Below, one piece after another: positions 11,641 to 22,167 of a stretch of DNA of 64,000 nucleotides (the first letter of the stretch is position 1; every line of letters starts with the position of its first letter). The stretch comes from Corylus avellana. Taxonomy: Eukaryota > Streptophyta > Magnoliopsida > Fagales > Betulaceae. Under the pieces are notes generated by a model, which was not told the DNA's origin, did not search any database, and saw only the letters and a list, made by a program, of their open reading frames with translations. The stretch spans positions 23,552,046 through 23,616,045 of the forward strand of contig NC_081547.1 of assembly GCF_901000735.1 (NCBI RefSeq), given 5' to 3'. A program made the translations under genes and the position numbers.

Positions 11641-12490
11641 CGCTACTACTATTTCTTGACATTAAACTCGCAGCGGAAAAATAATTGAACCATAAACGGT
11701 AAAGATAACACCAGATTACAAACTGAAACATAATTTACATTCATTTACATACTTTGTTCCATATGTAAAATTGTTCAAACCTTCAAGAACTATACACAAA
11801 ATCAAAAAGATACCATAGTAGACTAAACCCAAACAAAAAGCCTTTGTCTAGGTCACCAAGATATTAAAGCTTTCTCAAATCTATGGATCGAAGTCCAAGT
11901 AGTTGTTGGGTATTCCTGCATCCCTAGCCTCTATATTTGTAAATTTTAACAATTTACAAGTGGAACTGTGAGTCTACAGTTCAATAAGTAATACAATCCA
12001 TCACACCGTGTGTGTAACATGAGTCCTTTTTGTATTAACACATTATTAACTTCAACACTATCATAGTATAAACTTTCAAAACATGTGCATACTAGAATTT
12101 CAGTTGTGCCTTGGAGTGAAGGACAAACAAAACATGCTTATAAACACAATTCATATGGATAATCTGAATACTTGGCCTACGTCGAACTTACTACCTTATT
12201 CGACCTAAAAGTGTTGAATGTCTTCCCTCCATTCAACTTAAAGGGTTGAGTATACCATTTAGCTCAACTAGACTCTTTTGATTAACCCCATACAAATTGG
12301 GCTTGCCGAGCGTAACACCCGGCTCAACCTTGGGCTTCGTTGATTAACTCCATACAGATTGGACTTGTTGAGCATAACACCCCGTTCAACCTTAGACATC
12401 AACATCTTGAGTGTACTATCCACACTCAAACTTAGGATTTGAAGGTATAATCCCCGTTCAAAATTGGCATCGCCTTGGGTGTACATTCAT
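11641..12490 (-). mobile_element. Probable gypsy-type LTR fragment
   Basis: The stretch resembles plant Ty3/gypsy LTR sequence read on the minus strand (TTTTCCGCTGCGAG near 11680). It includes a degenerate direct duplication of about 70 bp, units near 12279 and 12341, both containing GATTAAC(C/T)CCATACA. No protein-coding part is visible. Element ends were not found. Confidence 0.35.
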
Positions 12491-12492
12491 AT

Positions 12493-12905
12493 TGAAAACT
12501 TTATATCTTTGAAAACTATCATTAAAAACTTACTTTGTAAAGATCAAGTTACAGATATCTTCACTAAACCATTGTCAATGACCTCGTTTTGCTCAACTTC
12601 GGGACAAGTCCTCTAACCTTGAGCTTGAAGGGGCGTGTTAGAGATAATGATCAAGTCAATCCAACCCAAATAGCATGCTGCAGATATAGATCAGACTAAT
12701 CACTCAAAACAAAATTGTGATAGACTACAAGCTAAGCACAAAACATAATCTGCTGCATTGGATAAGGAGTGTATAGTTATAGTTCTTTTCAACTTCAACA
12801 AGAACGATAAGCGCATGTAATAAATATTCTTATAAATAGAACAGCCTCCACCATATGGTGGTAAGATAGCCGTAGCATTTACTATCTAGTAGTAAAATCT
12901 TACAC
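12493..12905 (+). mobile_element. Copia 3' remnant: RNase H tail plus LTR
   Basis: Conceptual translation from about 12535 gives the Copia polyprotein C-terminal motif KDQVTDIFTKPLS, then frames break. A polypurine stretch GAAGGGG leads into TGTTAGAGATAATG at 12636, a typical Copia LTR start. A TATA-like TATAAATAG lies near 12832. The LTR end near 12905 is uncertain and no upstream polyprotein remains, so this is a truncated remnant. Confidence 0.65.
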
Positions 12906-13119
12906 ATAGTACTACCAAAATGAAAAATATTAAAAATAATTTAAACAGTTTGCTAGAAGTAGCACACGCTAAATTTGCCACTCTACAGAAACAAATAAGA
13001 TTGGAAGAGCCTACCAAAGTAGCTTATGACCAGAGCTTGTGTAATGAGATAAACAATTGAAACATGCGGATTATGCAGAAGAAACTGGATTCCACAAATG
13101 GGATTCCACAAATGGAGAA

Positions 13120-13345
13120 AGTACGGGTTTATTTGAGAAGAAAGCCTTGGAATTCTGAATCACGAGTTCATACAGAGCCTTGAAACATTCCGCCATAAAA
13201 GACAGCTCTTTGGAGACAGCACAACACCCAAACCAGCAATTCCAATCTCTCATTGCACAAAACACCAAACAAATTCCTTCTCGACAGATATAGCCCAAAA
13301 TACCGAGTTGACTAGGCTTCATTCCTTCCCCATTGCTGGAAACAC
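13120..13345 (-). pseudogene. Decayed third HPR-type reductase copy
   Basis: The translated end FKALYELVIQNSKAFFSN followed by KPVLSPF parallels the C-termini of the two intact reductases upstream (…ENLEAFFSNKPLLSP). Further 5', DNA fragments resembling GAGAAGGAA…, TTGCTGGTTTGG and GTTGTGCTGTCTCC match the intact copies but are separated by deletions that remove the glycine-rich NAD(P) loop, the catalytic Arg and Glu and most of the domain. It lies on the same strand and downstream of the two intact genes, consistent with a tandem array whose distal member has decayed. Confidence 0.7.
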
Positions 13346-13966
13346 TTCGTTGTAAAACATCTTCTATAGCCCAGCTACTCTGTTCGAATAATTTTTTATG
13401 GAGGCACACTGCTAATTGTGCAGTTTGTGAACCCTTGCTGAATTGTAATATATAGCTAATATCTAAGAGCAGTTTTCCTCAGTACTTCATTCGCCTATTA
13501 AACACGACCAGAACTTGTACTGCATGCTCCTAATCTTAGAAATACAATAGCTCATAATCTTTTTCTTAAACATTGACTTCTTAATTCAGTACACCAATCC
13601 CAATATCCTGCATCCAGTGAAAAAAGCAGCAATCACCAAAGGGATCAAGCAAACTTGCAATTTAGGCTCCATTTTGCAACATGTTTTTGCATTAATCAGG
13701 ATGCGCAAGAAAGACAGCAAAAATGTGAACTATAATAGCCACTGATTTTGTAAAAAAAATTTCCACTAAATATGAGGTTATATGAAAATTATACCCAATG
13801 AGAAAAATTTAGAGTCCCAATGAAGATCTATGTTCAGAGCATGTACAATGAGTTATAAAACTGAACCAATACACACATCCTGAAAATCACTTCCACAAAA
13901 CTAGAGCCTTAGTCATAATGTTTCACAGAAAGATTAAGAAACGTACCTGCAAATTAAATCCATTAC

Positions 13967-15642
13967 TCATTCCTCCATGACTGGAGAGAGCAAAGGTTTG
14001 TTTGAAAAGAAAGCTTCCAAATTTTCAATCATTATATCACGCAAAGCCTGAAAAGATTCTGGCGTAAAGACAGCCATGTGCGGCGCCATGACAACATTGT
14101 CTAATGCAAAGAGCTCTTTAGGAACATTAGGCTCATTCTCAAACACATCCAAGCCGGCACCTCCAATCTCTCCTACCGCCAAACACTGCACCATTTCCTT
14201 CTCATGAATAATAGGTCCACGTCCAATATTGACAATGACTCCTTCCTTCCCCAATGCCAATAACACTTCCCGATTAATCATGTGCCGGGTTTGCTCAGTC
14301 AATCCACAACATATAATAAGGGCATCGCTATTAGCTGCAAGTTCACAGACATTTGCATAGAAAGGGTATGACACAAATTCCTTCCTCTTCCTCGAGTTGT
14401 ATGAGATGCTGCAACCAAAGGCCTCAAGCCTTTTTGCCACTTGGGAGCCAATTCTTCCCAATCCAACAATCCCAATTCGCTTGCCTCCTAACTGTAATTA
14501 CCCGTCATCACAAGAGGATAGAATAGAATTTATTCATCTCACAGAAAATAAATAAGAGAAAGCACTAATTTTTCTTTTGAAAGTCCCTTCTATCATAATG
14601 CCATTTTACACCCTTCAATAGAAATTTGACACATCAAGTAAAAATACCAAATACAATAGAGATGAAAACATGTATCCTTAATTCAAATCAATATCATGGA
14701 CTTTTCCATTCATTCTAACGCAACATCCAACACCCACAACCGAACTCTTCACCGAACTCGGAGCCCTCGACACTAGAGTCTCTAAAACCAACCAAGACAT
14801 GGGTATTTTGTCTATCAGGTATTTTGTTAAGAGAAGGAAAATTATTTGGTGTGAAAAATTATTTGGTGCGAAGGGTTATATTATTTTTTTAGTGTTTCAA
14901 GTTTAGGTGTGTGCTTCCTATTCAAGATTGCAAAACACCAAATTTACACCAGGTCAAGTTATTCTCGAAACGTTTTCTTTCTTTGGGTCAGTGTAAAATA
15001 AAAGCACCATAATATAGAATCATAAACATAAATAGATGCATTCAATTGCAAGTTGATTCATTGAACATCATAAGCATCAAATCGAACATTAGAAATCGCA
15101 AGAGAAAATTGAGGAAAATATATGAGAGATTTAAGTTTAGAGAAGAAGACCTTAGACCCAAGTGGGTAGTCCCCCTTAGCAGCCCAAAGGCCTTGCCTCA
15201 CATACCGATCAGCAGCCGAAACCTTCCTCAGCACATCAATCAACAGCCCCACCGCCATGTCCGCAACATCCTCGGAGAACACATCTCCAGCATTGGCTAC
15301 AAGGATTCCAAGCTTCCGGCACTCGGCCAAGTCGATGTGGTTGAGGCCGGCGCTGGTGGTGACAATGAGCTCGAGCGACGGGACCAGCCGTAGAATTTCA
15401 GCGTTGATGCGAGGGCCGGTGCCGGAGCATAGCACGGCCCGGACTGAGCGTGCATGGGTGGCCAAGAATTGGTCTATAGGGAGTGGAGACTCCGTCGCTT
15501 TGAGAAATCGGAACTTTTTCGAGAAATCGTCCCCGAAATAGTTGAGGACAGGTGGTGGTTTCAGGACTAGGACTTCAGGGAGATCGGTGGATTGGTTTTC
15601 ATGTGGGCCATGTGGCGCTTGAGGAGGAGATCTTGCAGCCAT
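13967..15642 (-). CDS. Hydroxypyruvate/glyoxylate reductase, HPR3-like (copy 1)
   Basis: Two exons, 15642-15151 and 14491-13967, joined in phase, encode 338 aa. The protein is a D-isomer-specific 2-hydroxyacid dehydrogenase that reduces hydroxypyruvate and/or glyoxylate with NAD(P)H; HPR2/HPR3-type enzymes form a cytosolic or plastidic bypass to peroxisomal HPR1 in photorespiration. Visible: GLGRIG dinucleotide loop at 174-179, NSR shortly after it (an arginine favouring NADPH), NIGRG with catalytic R255, DVFENEP with E284, and the APH motif with H302. Length matches the family (about 320-340 aa). The first ATG is used. A paralogue with the same exon boundary lies upstream. Donor AAG|GTCTTC is weak, but the protein junction LGSK/LGGK fits family sequence. 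Confidence 0.9.
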
Positions 15643-17244
15643 TGTTGGTTGGTTAAGCTCAAGGAAGAAAAAAGTGTGGGAATCTCTCTAGCTCCCTCCT
15701 CAGGTGAAGCTGACAGAAATTTAGACAGCAACCGAATCCGTAGGAGTAGGACCATATTGCTTTCCAAAAATAATAATTGAAGAATATTGAAATAAGAAAA
15801 TAATGAATTTTAATTATATAATTAATTTATTAACTGTTATTCAAATTATAAATTAATTTATTAACAAATTCACTAATTTTCTACCTTAAAACTAATAACA
15901 AGGAATCTATTATTAGATTACACATGCTTGAAGAAAATGTTGCAAAGAAAAATCAACAAGTGGTTGATTGCTACGTACACTTCCTTCAACTTGGGACCGA
16001 ATAGTTGAATGGAGGCAGAGGGAATCTTTTGAGTACTTTTTTATAACAATACAAAAAAGAAAGAGAGATACACAGAAACTAAATTAAAGACAAACAACAT
16101 AACATTATTCATGGAACAACTCATTCCACATCCCTAAAGAAGATCCTTGAGATGGAAGAAGGATACAGAAATGCTGCCATTGGTACCAATTGTAGCGGGT
16201 AATGGTAAAAATTTGTGAGTGTCATGAACAACGCCCGAAAGGTTCTTAGTTTTAAACCAGTTATAGAGTAAGCTATAAAGACTAAGAAAAACATCTACAA
16301 GTAAATAATGAGGCTCCATCTTGGATTGCGAGACGGATGACAATAAAGTCTGAAGTCCATATCTAAATTTTGAGTTTTTTTTTTTTTTTTTAAAAGGCTT
16401 CGCGAAAAAAGAGTTGGAAGAGTAAAGATAAACATCCGTCAAATCTATCCAGAGAAACAAAGGAGAGAAGTAGTGCTTGTAGCTCGCACGCGCAATGGTT
16501 TACACACCCTGTAACGAAGGACTTCAATGGAATGAGAAGTAGCTGAAGATGGTGTAAGGGTAATGTAGCTTGTGTGAGTGGAAAGGTTGCGGTAGATCTA
16601 AGATCCAAACCCCCCCAAAAAAAATTAAAAGCCGTAGAAACTAAACGGAAAAGGGATAAGAGTAAACAAAGGAGGCAAGGAAAATTTTGTAATGGTGGGT
16701 AGTGTGGAGTAGAGAAGATCAAGGAAGAGCTTCCCTCTTCCATGGCTAAGAATGGGAAAATTGTTATGTGGGAGTGTTTTTTTTTTTTTTTGCTTCAGAG
16801 AGCTGAGAGCAACTTTCTGAGCACCACTGTTCATCACTGTGGAAATCTTTGATCTATAAGGTATTGACTGTAAATTTTAGGAAAATCAAGTTAGGACTCC
16901 CTGTCCTGTCTATAATTTTGATCATTTTAAGATTACAATTTTCAATTTAATAGATTCCATTTCAAGCTCTGTTATGTAGAACAGCTTATTTGCAAGCACA
17001 CTACAACAAGATTTCCTCAAGTAATTTGTTCAGTATGCATGTATGGCAAATACACTATGCTTAATTTTGCGCCAAGAAATAGAAAGACTTGTTTGAAAAA
17101 CACTATTTTGCATTCTGCCTGCAGTCCTTCTCCCAGTATACTCGGCTGACGTAGCATGCTCAATAATCCACCCTAATAAGCCAGATCTTCTTCTGAGTAT
17201 GGTGGGAGAAGGCGCAGAGAGTACAAAATAGCATTTTTCTATTT
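15643..17244. other. Spacer between tandem reductase genes
   Basis: Contains the presumed promoter of copy 1 and the 3' flank of copy 2. Poly-T/A runs occur at 16376-16391 and 16777-16790. Reading frames on the minus strand (16134-16837) are low-complexity and unrecognised. No RNA gene seen. Confidence 0.45.
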
Positions 17245-19662
17245 TCAATCGTTCGTGATCAGAGAAAGTAAGGGCTTATTTGAGAAGAAAGCTTCAAAAT
17301 TCGCTTTCACATGGTCACACATTGCTGCTAAAGTTTCTGGTGTGTGGACAGCTCTGTGCGGTGACAACACAACATTATCCAACGTGAGAAGCTCTGTGGG
17401 AATATTTGGCTCATTCTCGAACACATCCAAACCAGCCCCTCCAAGCTCTTGTTGCAGCAGGCAATGCACCAGCTCCTTCTCATTGATTATAGGCCCCCGT
17501 CCTATGTTGATGATCACTCCTTCCTTTCCTAATGCTAGCATAACATCCTTATTAATCATGTGGCGTGTTTGGTCGGTTAAACCACAGCAGACAATCAGTA
17601 CATCACTGTCTGCTGCGAGCTGAGAAACATTGGAATAATAGGGATATGAAACCAGTGACTTCTTGTTCCTCGAGCTGTACGAGATTCTGCAGCCAAACGC
17701 CTCCACCCTTTTTGCCACCTCTTGGCCAATGCTTCCAAACCCAACTATCCCAACTCGCTTGCTCCCCAACTGGAATTTAGAAAAAGAAACATTATGGTAA
17801 GTAATTTTAAATGTAACAATTAATATCTATCATGTTGATATTATCATTTTAAGATTAATGGCAAGTGGTCGTGGTGACAAGTGTTGGAGTTGGAGTCGTC
17901 TGGTTGAGTGTGTGTCCAGACAGGCTGCTATAGTGTCTGGACAGGAGCCACCGAGAGTAACTAAAAGACAAGCATGTACATACGGGCCTTGAGGGCATCC
18001 GGACAGGAGCCACCGAGAGTCTCAAAGTTTGTGCATGTCCAGACAAACCAAAAGAGATGTCCGGACGGGAGCCACCGGAGCATCAAGTTTGAAGCTATGT
18101 CCGGACATTGTGTTCATCTATCCGAACGCGCTGGGCAATGGGTTCACTAACCCTAAGCGTGTCCGGACAGCACCAACTTAAAACCCACAATTTCTACTGC
18201 TGCCTATTTAAAGTCTCTTTCTAGGACTTTGGAATTATGTTATTTAGAGAGCAAAATACTAAAAGAAAACATAAGAGAGAATTGTGAGGTTTTCTATAGA
18301 GGTTGAACAGTTTATTCAACACTCTTGTTCTGTAATCCTCGGGCAACATTCTCTACATAGTAAAATCTGTTGCAATTCTATGTCCGTAGCCCTTAGTGAT
18401 AAACCACGTAAATCTTGTTGTTTTTGTGTAATTACTTATCTTGATTTTCGGCAATCTTTCGTTCTTTTCATGTCTCATGGGTCTTTGGGCGGGATAGAGT
18501 GGTTTTATCCCCAACAACAAGGGTTAGAATCCTCTTGAGAATTATCTATTTTATAGTTCATATTAGATTTTATAAATCCAAGTATATATGTTGTCCAGTC
18601 ATTTAAAGTTTTAAATCGTGTGGCACCAACACTATATATATATATATTTTTTTATGCCAGGAAACCTTTTTAAGGTAGGGCCCTTCAGACCCACTCTTGC
18701 AAAGTAAACCTCGGTCCCGTGCACCGCACCCTCGAAAGTTTCTCTACACAGAACTAATTAAATTGCTGGCTTTTTACAAGGGAGTGTGGTCCCAAGAGAT
18801 TGTTTACATCTATGAGGTGCTAAACCTTGAACCTTGAAGAGAGCAAACCTTAAAGACCAAAGCCTCCACCACTTGAGCCAACCCCTTGGGGTTCTATATA
18901 TACAATCGATGTAACAAAACAAAATCTTTACCATAAAATGAATCATCATGTTAAGGATCCTAAATATTTCAAATGGCTTACTTGTAACCTTAACTATGCA
19001 TACTTATATAAGTTTTGGGTGTACCCTTCCCTTGTAAGCTAGATTTTAATAGCACTTTACCCAAAATTTGTATCATTTGGTATCACATCCAAACATCACG
19101 TCTCGGATTTGATTCATAAAGGGCAACCTATGAAATAGAGTCTACTTTCCCTATAAACAGTGAAGATCAAACAGAGATGATTACTTACCTTAGAGCCAAG
19201 AGGAAAATCTCCTTCAGAAGGCCAAAGCCCCTTCCTCACATATCTGTCAGCAGCAGAGACTTTCCTCAACACATCAATCATAAGTCCTACCGCCAGATCT
19301 GCAACATCTTCTGAGTAAACATCCCCGGCATTGGCTACGGCGATGCCAAGCCTCCGGCACTCCGGCAAGTCAATGTGATTAAGGCCGGCGCTGGTGGTAA
19401 CCACAAGTTGCAGCGAGGGAAGCAGCCGGAGGATGTTGCCGGTGAGCGGATATCTTCCAGGAGAGAGGAGGGCTTGCACTGAGTGTGCGTGGATGGTCAA
19501 GAATTGGTCTAGAGGAAGTGGTGACTCCCATGCTTTCAACAACCGGAAATTCTTCAAGAAATGGTCCCCATAATATCTCATGATCGGCGGTGCTTCAAGG
19601 ACTAGGATTTGTGGGAGCTCATGCTCATCATGATTTACTGTGTGATTATGATCAGTTGCCAT
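17245..19662 (-). CDS. Hydroxypyruvate/glyoxylate reductase, HPR3-like (copy 2)
   Basis: Exons 19662-19189 and 17769-17245 encode 332 aa; the donor is a strong GTAAGT. The protein is a paralogue of the gene at 13967-15642 with the same single intron position. Catalytic motifs are intact: GFGSIG dinucleotide loop, YSSR after the loop (NADPH preference), NIGRG with R249, DVFENEP with E278, and SPH with H296. Expected role is NAD(P)H-dependent reduction of hydroxypyruvate/glyoxylate outside the peroxisome. The intron (1419 bp) is more than twice the length of that in copy 1 because it holds a solo LTR and a SINE. The 5' leader carries a (TTTTTGAA)n-like run just before the ATG. Confidence 0.9.
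17882..18516 (+). mobile_element. Solo LTR (Copia-like) in reductase intron
   Basis: A 635-bp unit begins TGTTGG and ends CCAACA, perfect 6-bp inverted termini, flanked by the 5-bp direct repeat ACAAG (17877-17881 and 18517-18521). This is the exact signature of an LTR retrotransposon integration reduced to one LTR by recombination. Inside are a TATA-like TATTTAAA near 18206, repeated GTCCGGACAG/GGAGCCACCG motifs upstream of it (U3 region), and a U5-like segment ending near the right terminus. It lies in the opposite orientation to the host gene. The Copia assignment rests on sequence style and is less certain than the structure. Confidence 0.88.
18641..18893 (-). mobile_element. SINE (tRNA-derived) in reductase intron
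   Basis: Read on the minus strand, it starts GGGGTTGGCTCAAGTGG, containing a Pol III A box (TGGCTCAAGTGG). A B-box-like GGTTCAAGGTTTAGCACC follows about 40 bp on, then GAGTGGGTCTGAAGGGCCC and an A-rich tail. Plant Au-type SINEs have this layout and similar internal wording. CTATATATA flanks both ends (18632-18640, 18894-18902), a possible target duplication, although low-complexity. Confidence 0.72.
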
Positions 19663-19915
19663 TGATTTTTGAATTTTTGAATTTTTGAATTTTTTTTTTT
19701 TTGAAGATGCTGGCTAGGAAAATAGGAGAAAGCCCACATCACATTGTTAATATCTCCATCAGGTTACCCTTTTCAAGGTGAACAACATGTCTTTCGTCTT
19801 ATCTTATGGAATAAACGTATATCATTTGTTTGCTTTTTCTTTTGGTAATATTCGACAGCTGTTTGGTTGTCCTTTTTATTTTCAATTTCTCTTTTCCCCC
19901 TTCTTCAACTTATAG
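19663..19915. promoter_or_regulatory. Upstream flank of reductase copy 2
   Basis: The interval directly upstream of the copy 2 start codon holds repeats of TTTTTGAA and a T-run at about 19668-19703. No convincing TATA box was placed. Confidence 0.3.
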
Positions 19916-20092
19916 GGAAATGTTAGGTGTTCTTTTAATGTTCTCTCGGTATTCTTTTAATTGTGATGTAACTTTTAAAATCACCAATAGATTAAAAGTT
20001 AATAATAATAATCTCAGATTTAACGATAATTTTAATTTTTAAAAACCACATCACAGTTGAAAGAACATCAAAAGAATACTTAACATTTCTCC
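19916..20092. mobile_element. MITE, near-palindromic, family C
   Basis: About 177 bp. The left end GGAAATGTTAGGTGTTCTTT and the right end GAATACTTAACATTTCTCC are near reverse complements. Inner GATGTAACTTTTAAAA pairs with TTTTTAAAAACCACATC. No coding capacity. It lies roughly 250 bp upstream of the reductase copy 2 start codon. Confidence 0.65.
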
Positions 20093-20786
20093 AAATTATA
20101 TAATATCTTTTGATCATTACACAATCACACGTGCTGTTGTGGTTCTTAAATTATTCATATTGTCGCTACGGACTCCTGCGGTTATCGTTGAAGTCCATGT
20201 TGTGCTGGTAGCATTTCAAGATTGGACCTTTTTTTCCCTTTTTTTTTTTTTTTTTTTGCTATATGACGTGTGTATAGTTGGCAGGTTTGCAAAGTTTATA
20301 AGAGTGTACTTTTTTTAGTCAAATTGGCTGCGTTTAATCTAGTGTTCAAAAGCATTTTCGAATGGTCTCTCATTCTTTCTTCCTTCCAAATCAAAAATGG
20401 AAAAGATCTCCTCTTGTAACATTTTTGTTTTGTAAATTTGTAAAAATTTAGAACGTTCACATTATGTCCAAATGAAAAACGATAAATAAGAGTGTTTTAT
20501 TTATCTTTTTCTTACTTTAAAGTTGTGAGCGATGAAAAATCATATATTTGTGGCCGGAGAAAAGTAAGAATTCTTACCAAAGAAAGCTGGGCATGTTTGA
20601 AGGAATTTTTGTAATTCCAAGTCCGTGGATATTTTATAGTCCAACTCAAGGTAGACCTAAAACCTAAATCTGGGTCACAGCTGAATAATATTCTATAAGG
20701 AATGGATTTTTCTCCATTTTTCCTCTTTATATAATTGCCATACTTTTCATGGTTTCGTATGAGTAATATACGGCATATTTATCATA
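20093..20786. other. Intergenic, nothing recognised
   Basis: AT-rich with a T-run near 20242-20258. No gene or structured repeat identified. Confidence 0.4.
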
Positions 20787-21215
20787 ATGTTGTCAAGCAT
20801 TTGAGTCATATATTTCATTCACCAAAAGCAGTTTGCAAATGATTTTAACAATTGTGTATATGATTATAACGATGAAGACAAACTACTACTTGCACGGGAT
20901 AATATGCTTAAGAAGTAAACCTTACTAATAACAAATAGTTGGATGATATATTTGATATGGAAGAAAAATGGGCTACAATATGTGGTCAACGTATGTATGT
21001 CGATATGAAAAGCACCCAATACAGTGAGTCCATGAACAATGTGTTGAAGTACTTAAAACCGATATATAATATTTTGCAGTTTTTGGAACGTTACTCTATA
21101 GTCTTAAGAGTCGTGGCTGATAAGCAACATCAAGAACTACAATGAGTCAACATAGAGATGTTGAGACATGCTATAAATTTGTACACCCTAGAAGTGTTCC
21201 AAATGTTCTAAGATT
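20787..21215 (+). pseudogene. FAR1-related / MULE transposase-like fragment
   Basis: The readable core at 20939-21145 contains WMDDIFDMEEKWATICGQ-type sequence, then DMKSTQYSESMNNVLKYL, matching the FAR1/FHY3-related family, derived from MULE transposases (pattern STQRSESMN..LK). Upstream pieces (KHLSHIFHSPKAVCK, NNCVYDYND, ARDNMLKK) and a downstream piece (VNIEMLRHAINLYTLEVFQ with a stop before it) extend the similarity across stops. The zinc finger, most of the transposase and the SWIM domain are missing. It is a decayed fragment of a FAR1-like gene or a MULE. Confidence 0.7.
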
Positions 21216-22167
21216 TATGCACCAAGATGGGCAATTGTACTATTTACCAAGCTAGTAAATCTCATAGCATAACCGAGTACAAAGTTAAATATAGGTAGAA
21301 CATTCAAAAACACCTGGTTAAATATACGCAGAAAGAATATTCAAATGGTACAACAACAAAATAAAAAAGATAAAGATATTTAGTGTAGAGTATATTTGAA
21401 TATGAAAGCAAAAAAAAACTTAGGTTCATCCATCCAAAAAGAATTTCTATAAACATATTAAAATGAAAAATAACAAGACCAAGCAAAGTATTTTCTCGTA
21501 ATAACGTTTTCCATTATTTAAACTTTCAGATTCACCCACATTCAGGAAAATGATTCCGGCAAATGGAAGAATATAAAAAAGCAAAACTTGAGAAATCGTT
21601 TCAGGTCACCATGGAGCTCAAACTGCAGCTATTTCACTATAGGCAACAAATGGCCCCTGTCAATAAAATGGACACCACAAATACAATGCTTATTCCTTAC
21701 ACACACACACACACACACACCAAAATAAAAATAAAAAATATTTCCTGGATATCATCCTTCCAGGAAACTTTTTTTTATCTGATTTTTAATCAAATCCAGA
21801 GATTGATAAGTTTCAAACATATAAGTAGTTTAAAGTTCCAATTCAGCACCCTCCATCCCCCTCTCCCCAAAACTCCACACAGGACATGCATGTTGCCAGC
21901 ACGGAAAAGAGAAAGCCCCTCACCTCCCGCAAGGGGGAAAAGAAGTTACAGTAGTCCACTGAAATACCTCTGATCTGAAATGAAAGATCCAGATCAGAGG
22001 TCTACAGAACCAAAGTTTTTTACACTTTTGGACATTTGAATAAAAACCTAGAAGACTAAATACATTCTATGGACAAAATGCCATAACCAAAAGGAGGAAG
22101 ATGGGACAAGACTGGTTACCTTGACCATAATTACATCTACATTCTGCTCAAACAAGCAATCAACACG
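21216..22167. other. Intergenic with (CA)n microsatellite
   Basis: No coding gene recognised. A (CA)n microsatellite lies at about 21700-21720. The segment ends in the 3' flank of the URT1-like gene. Confidence 0.5.
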
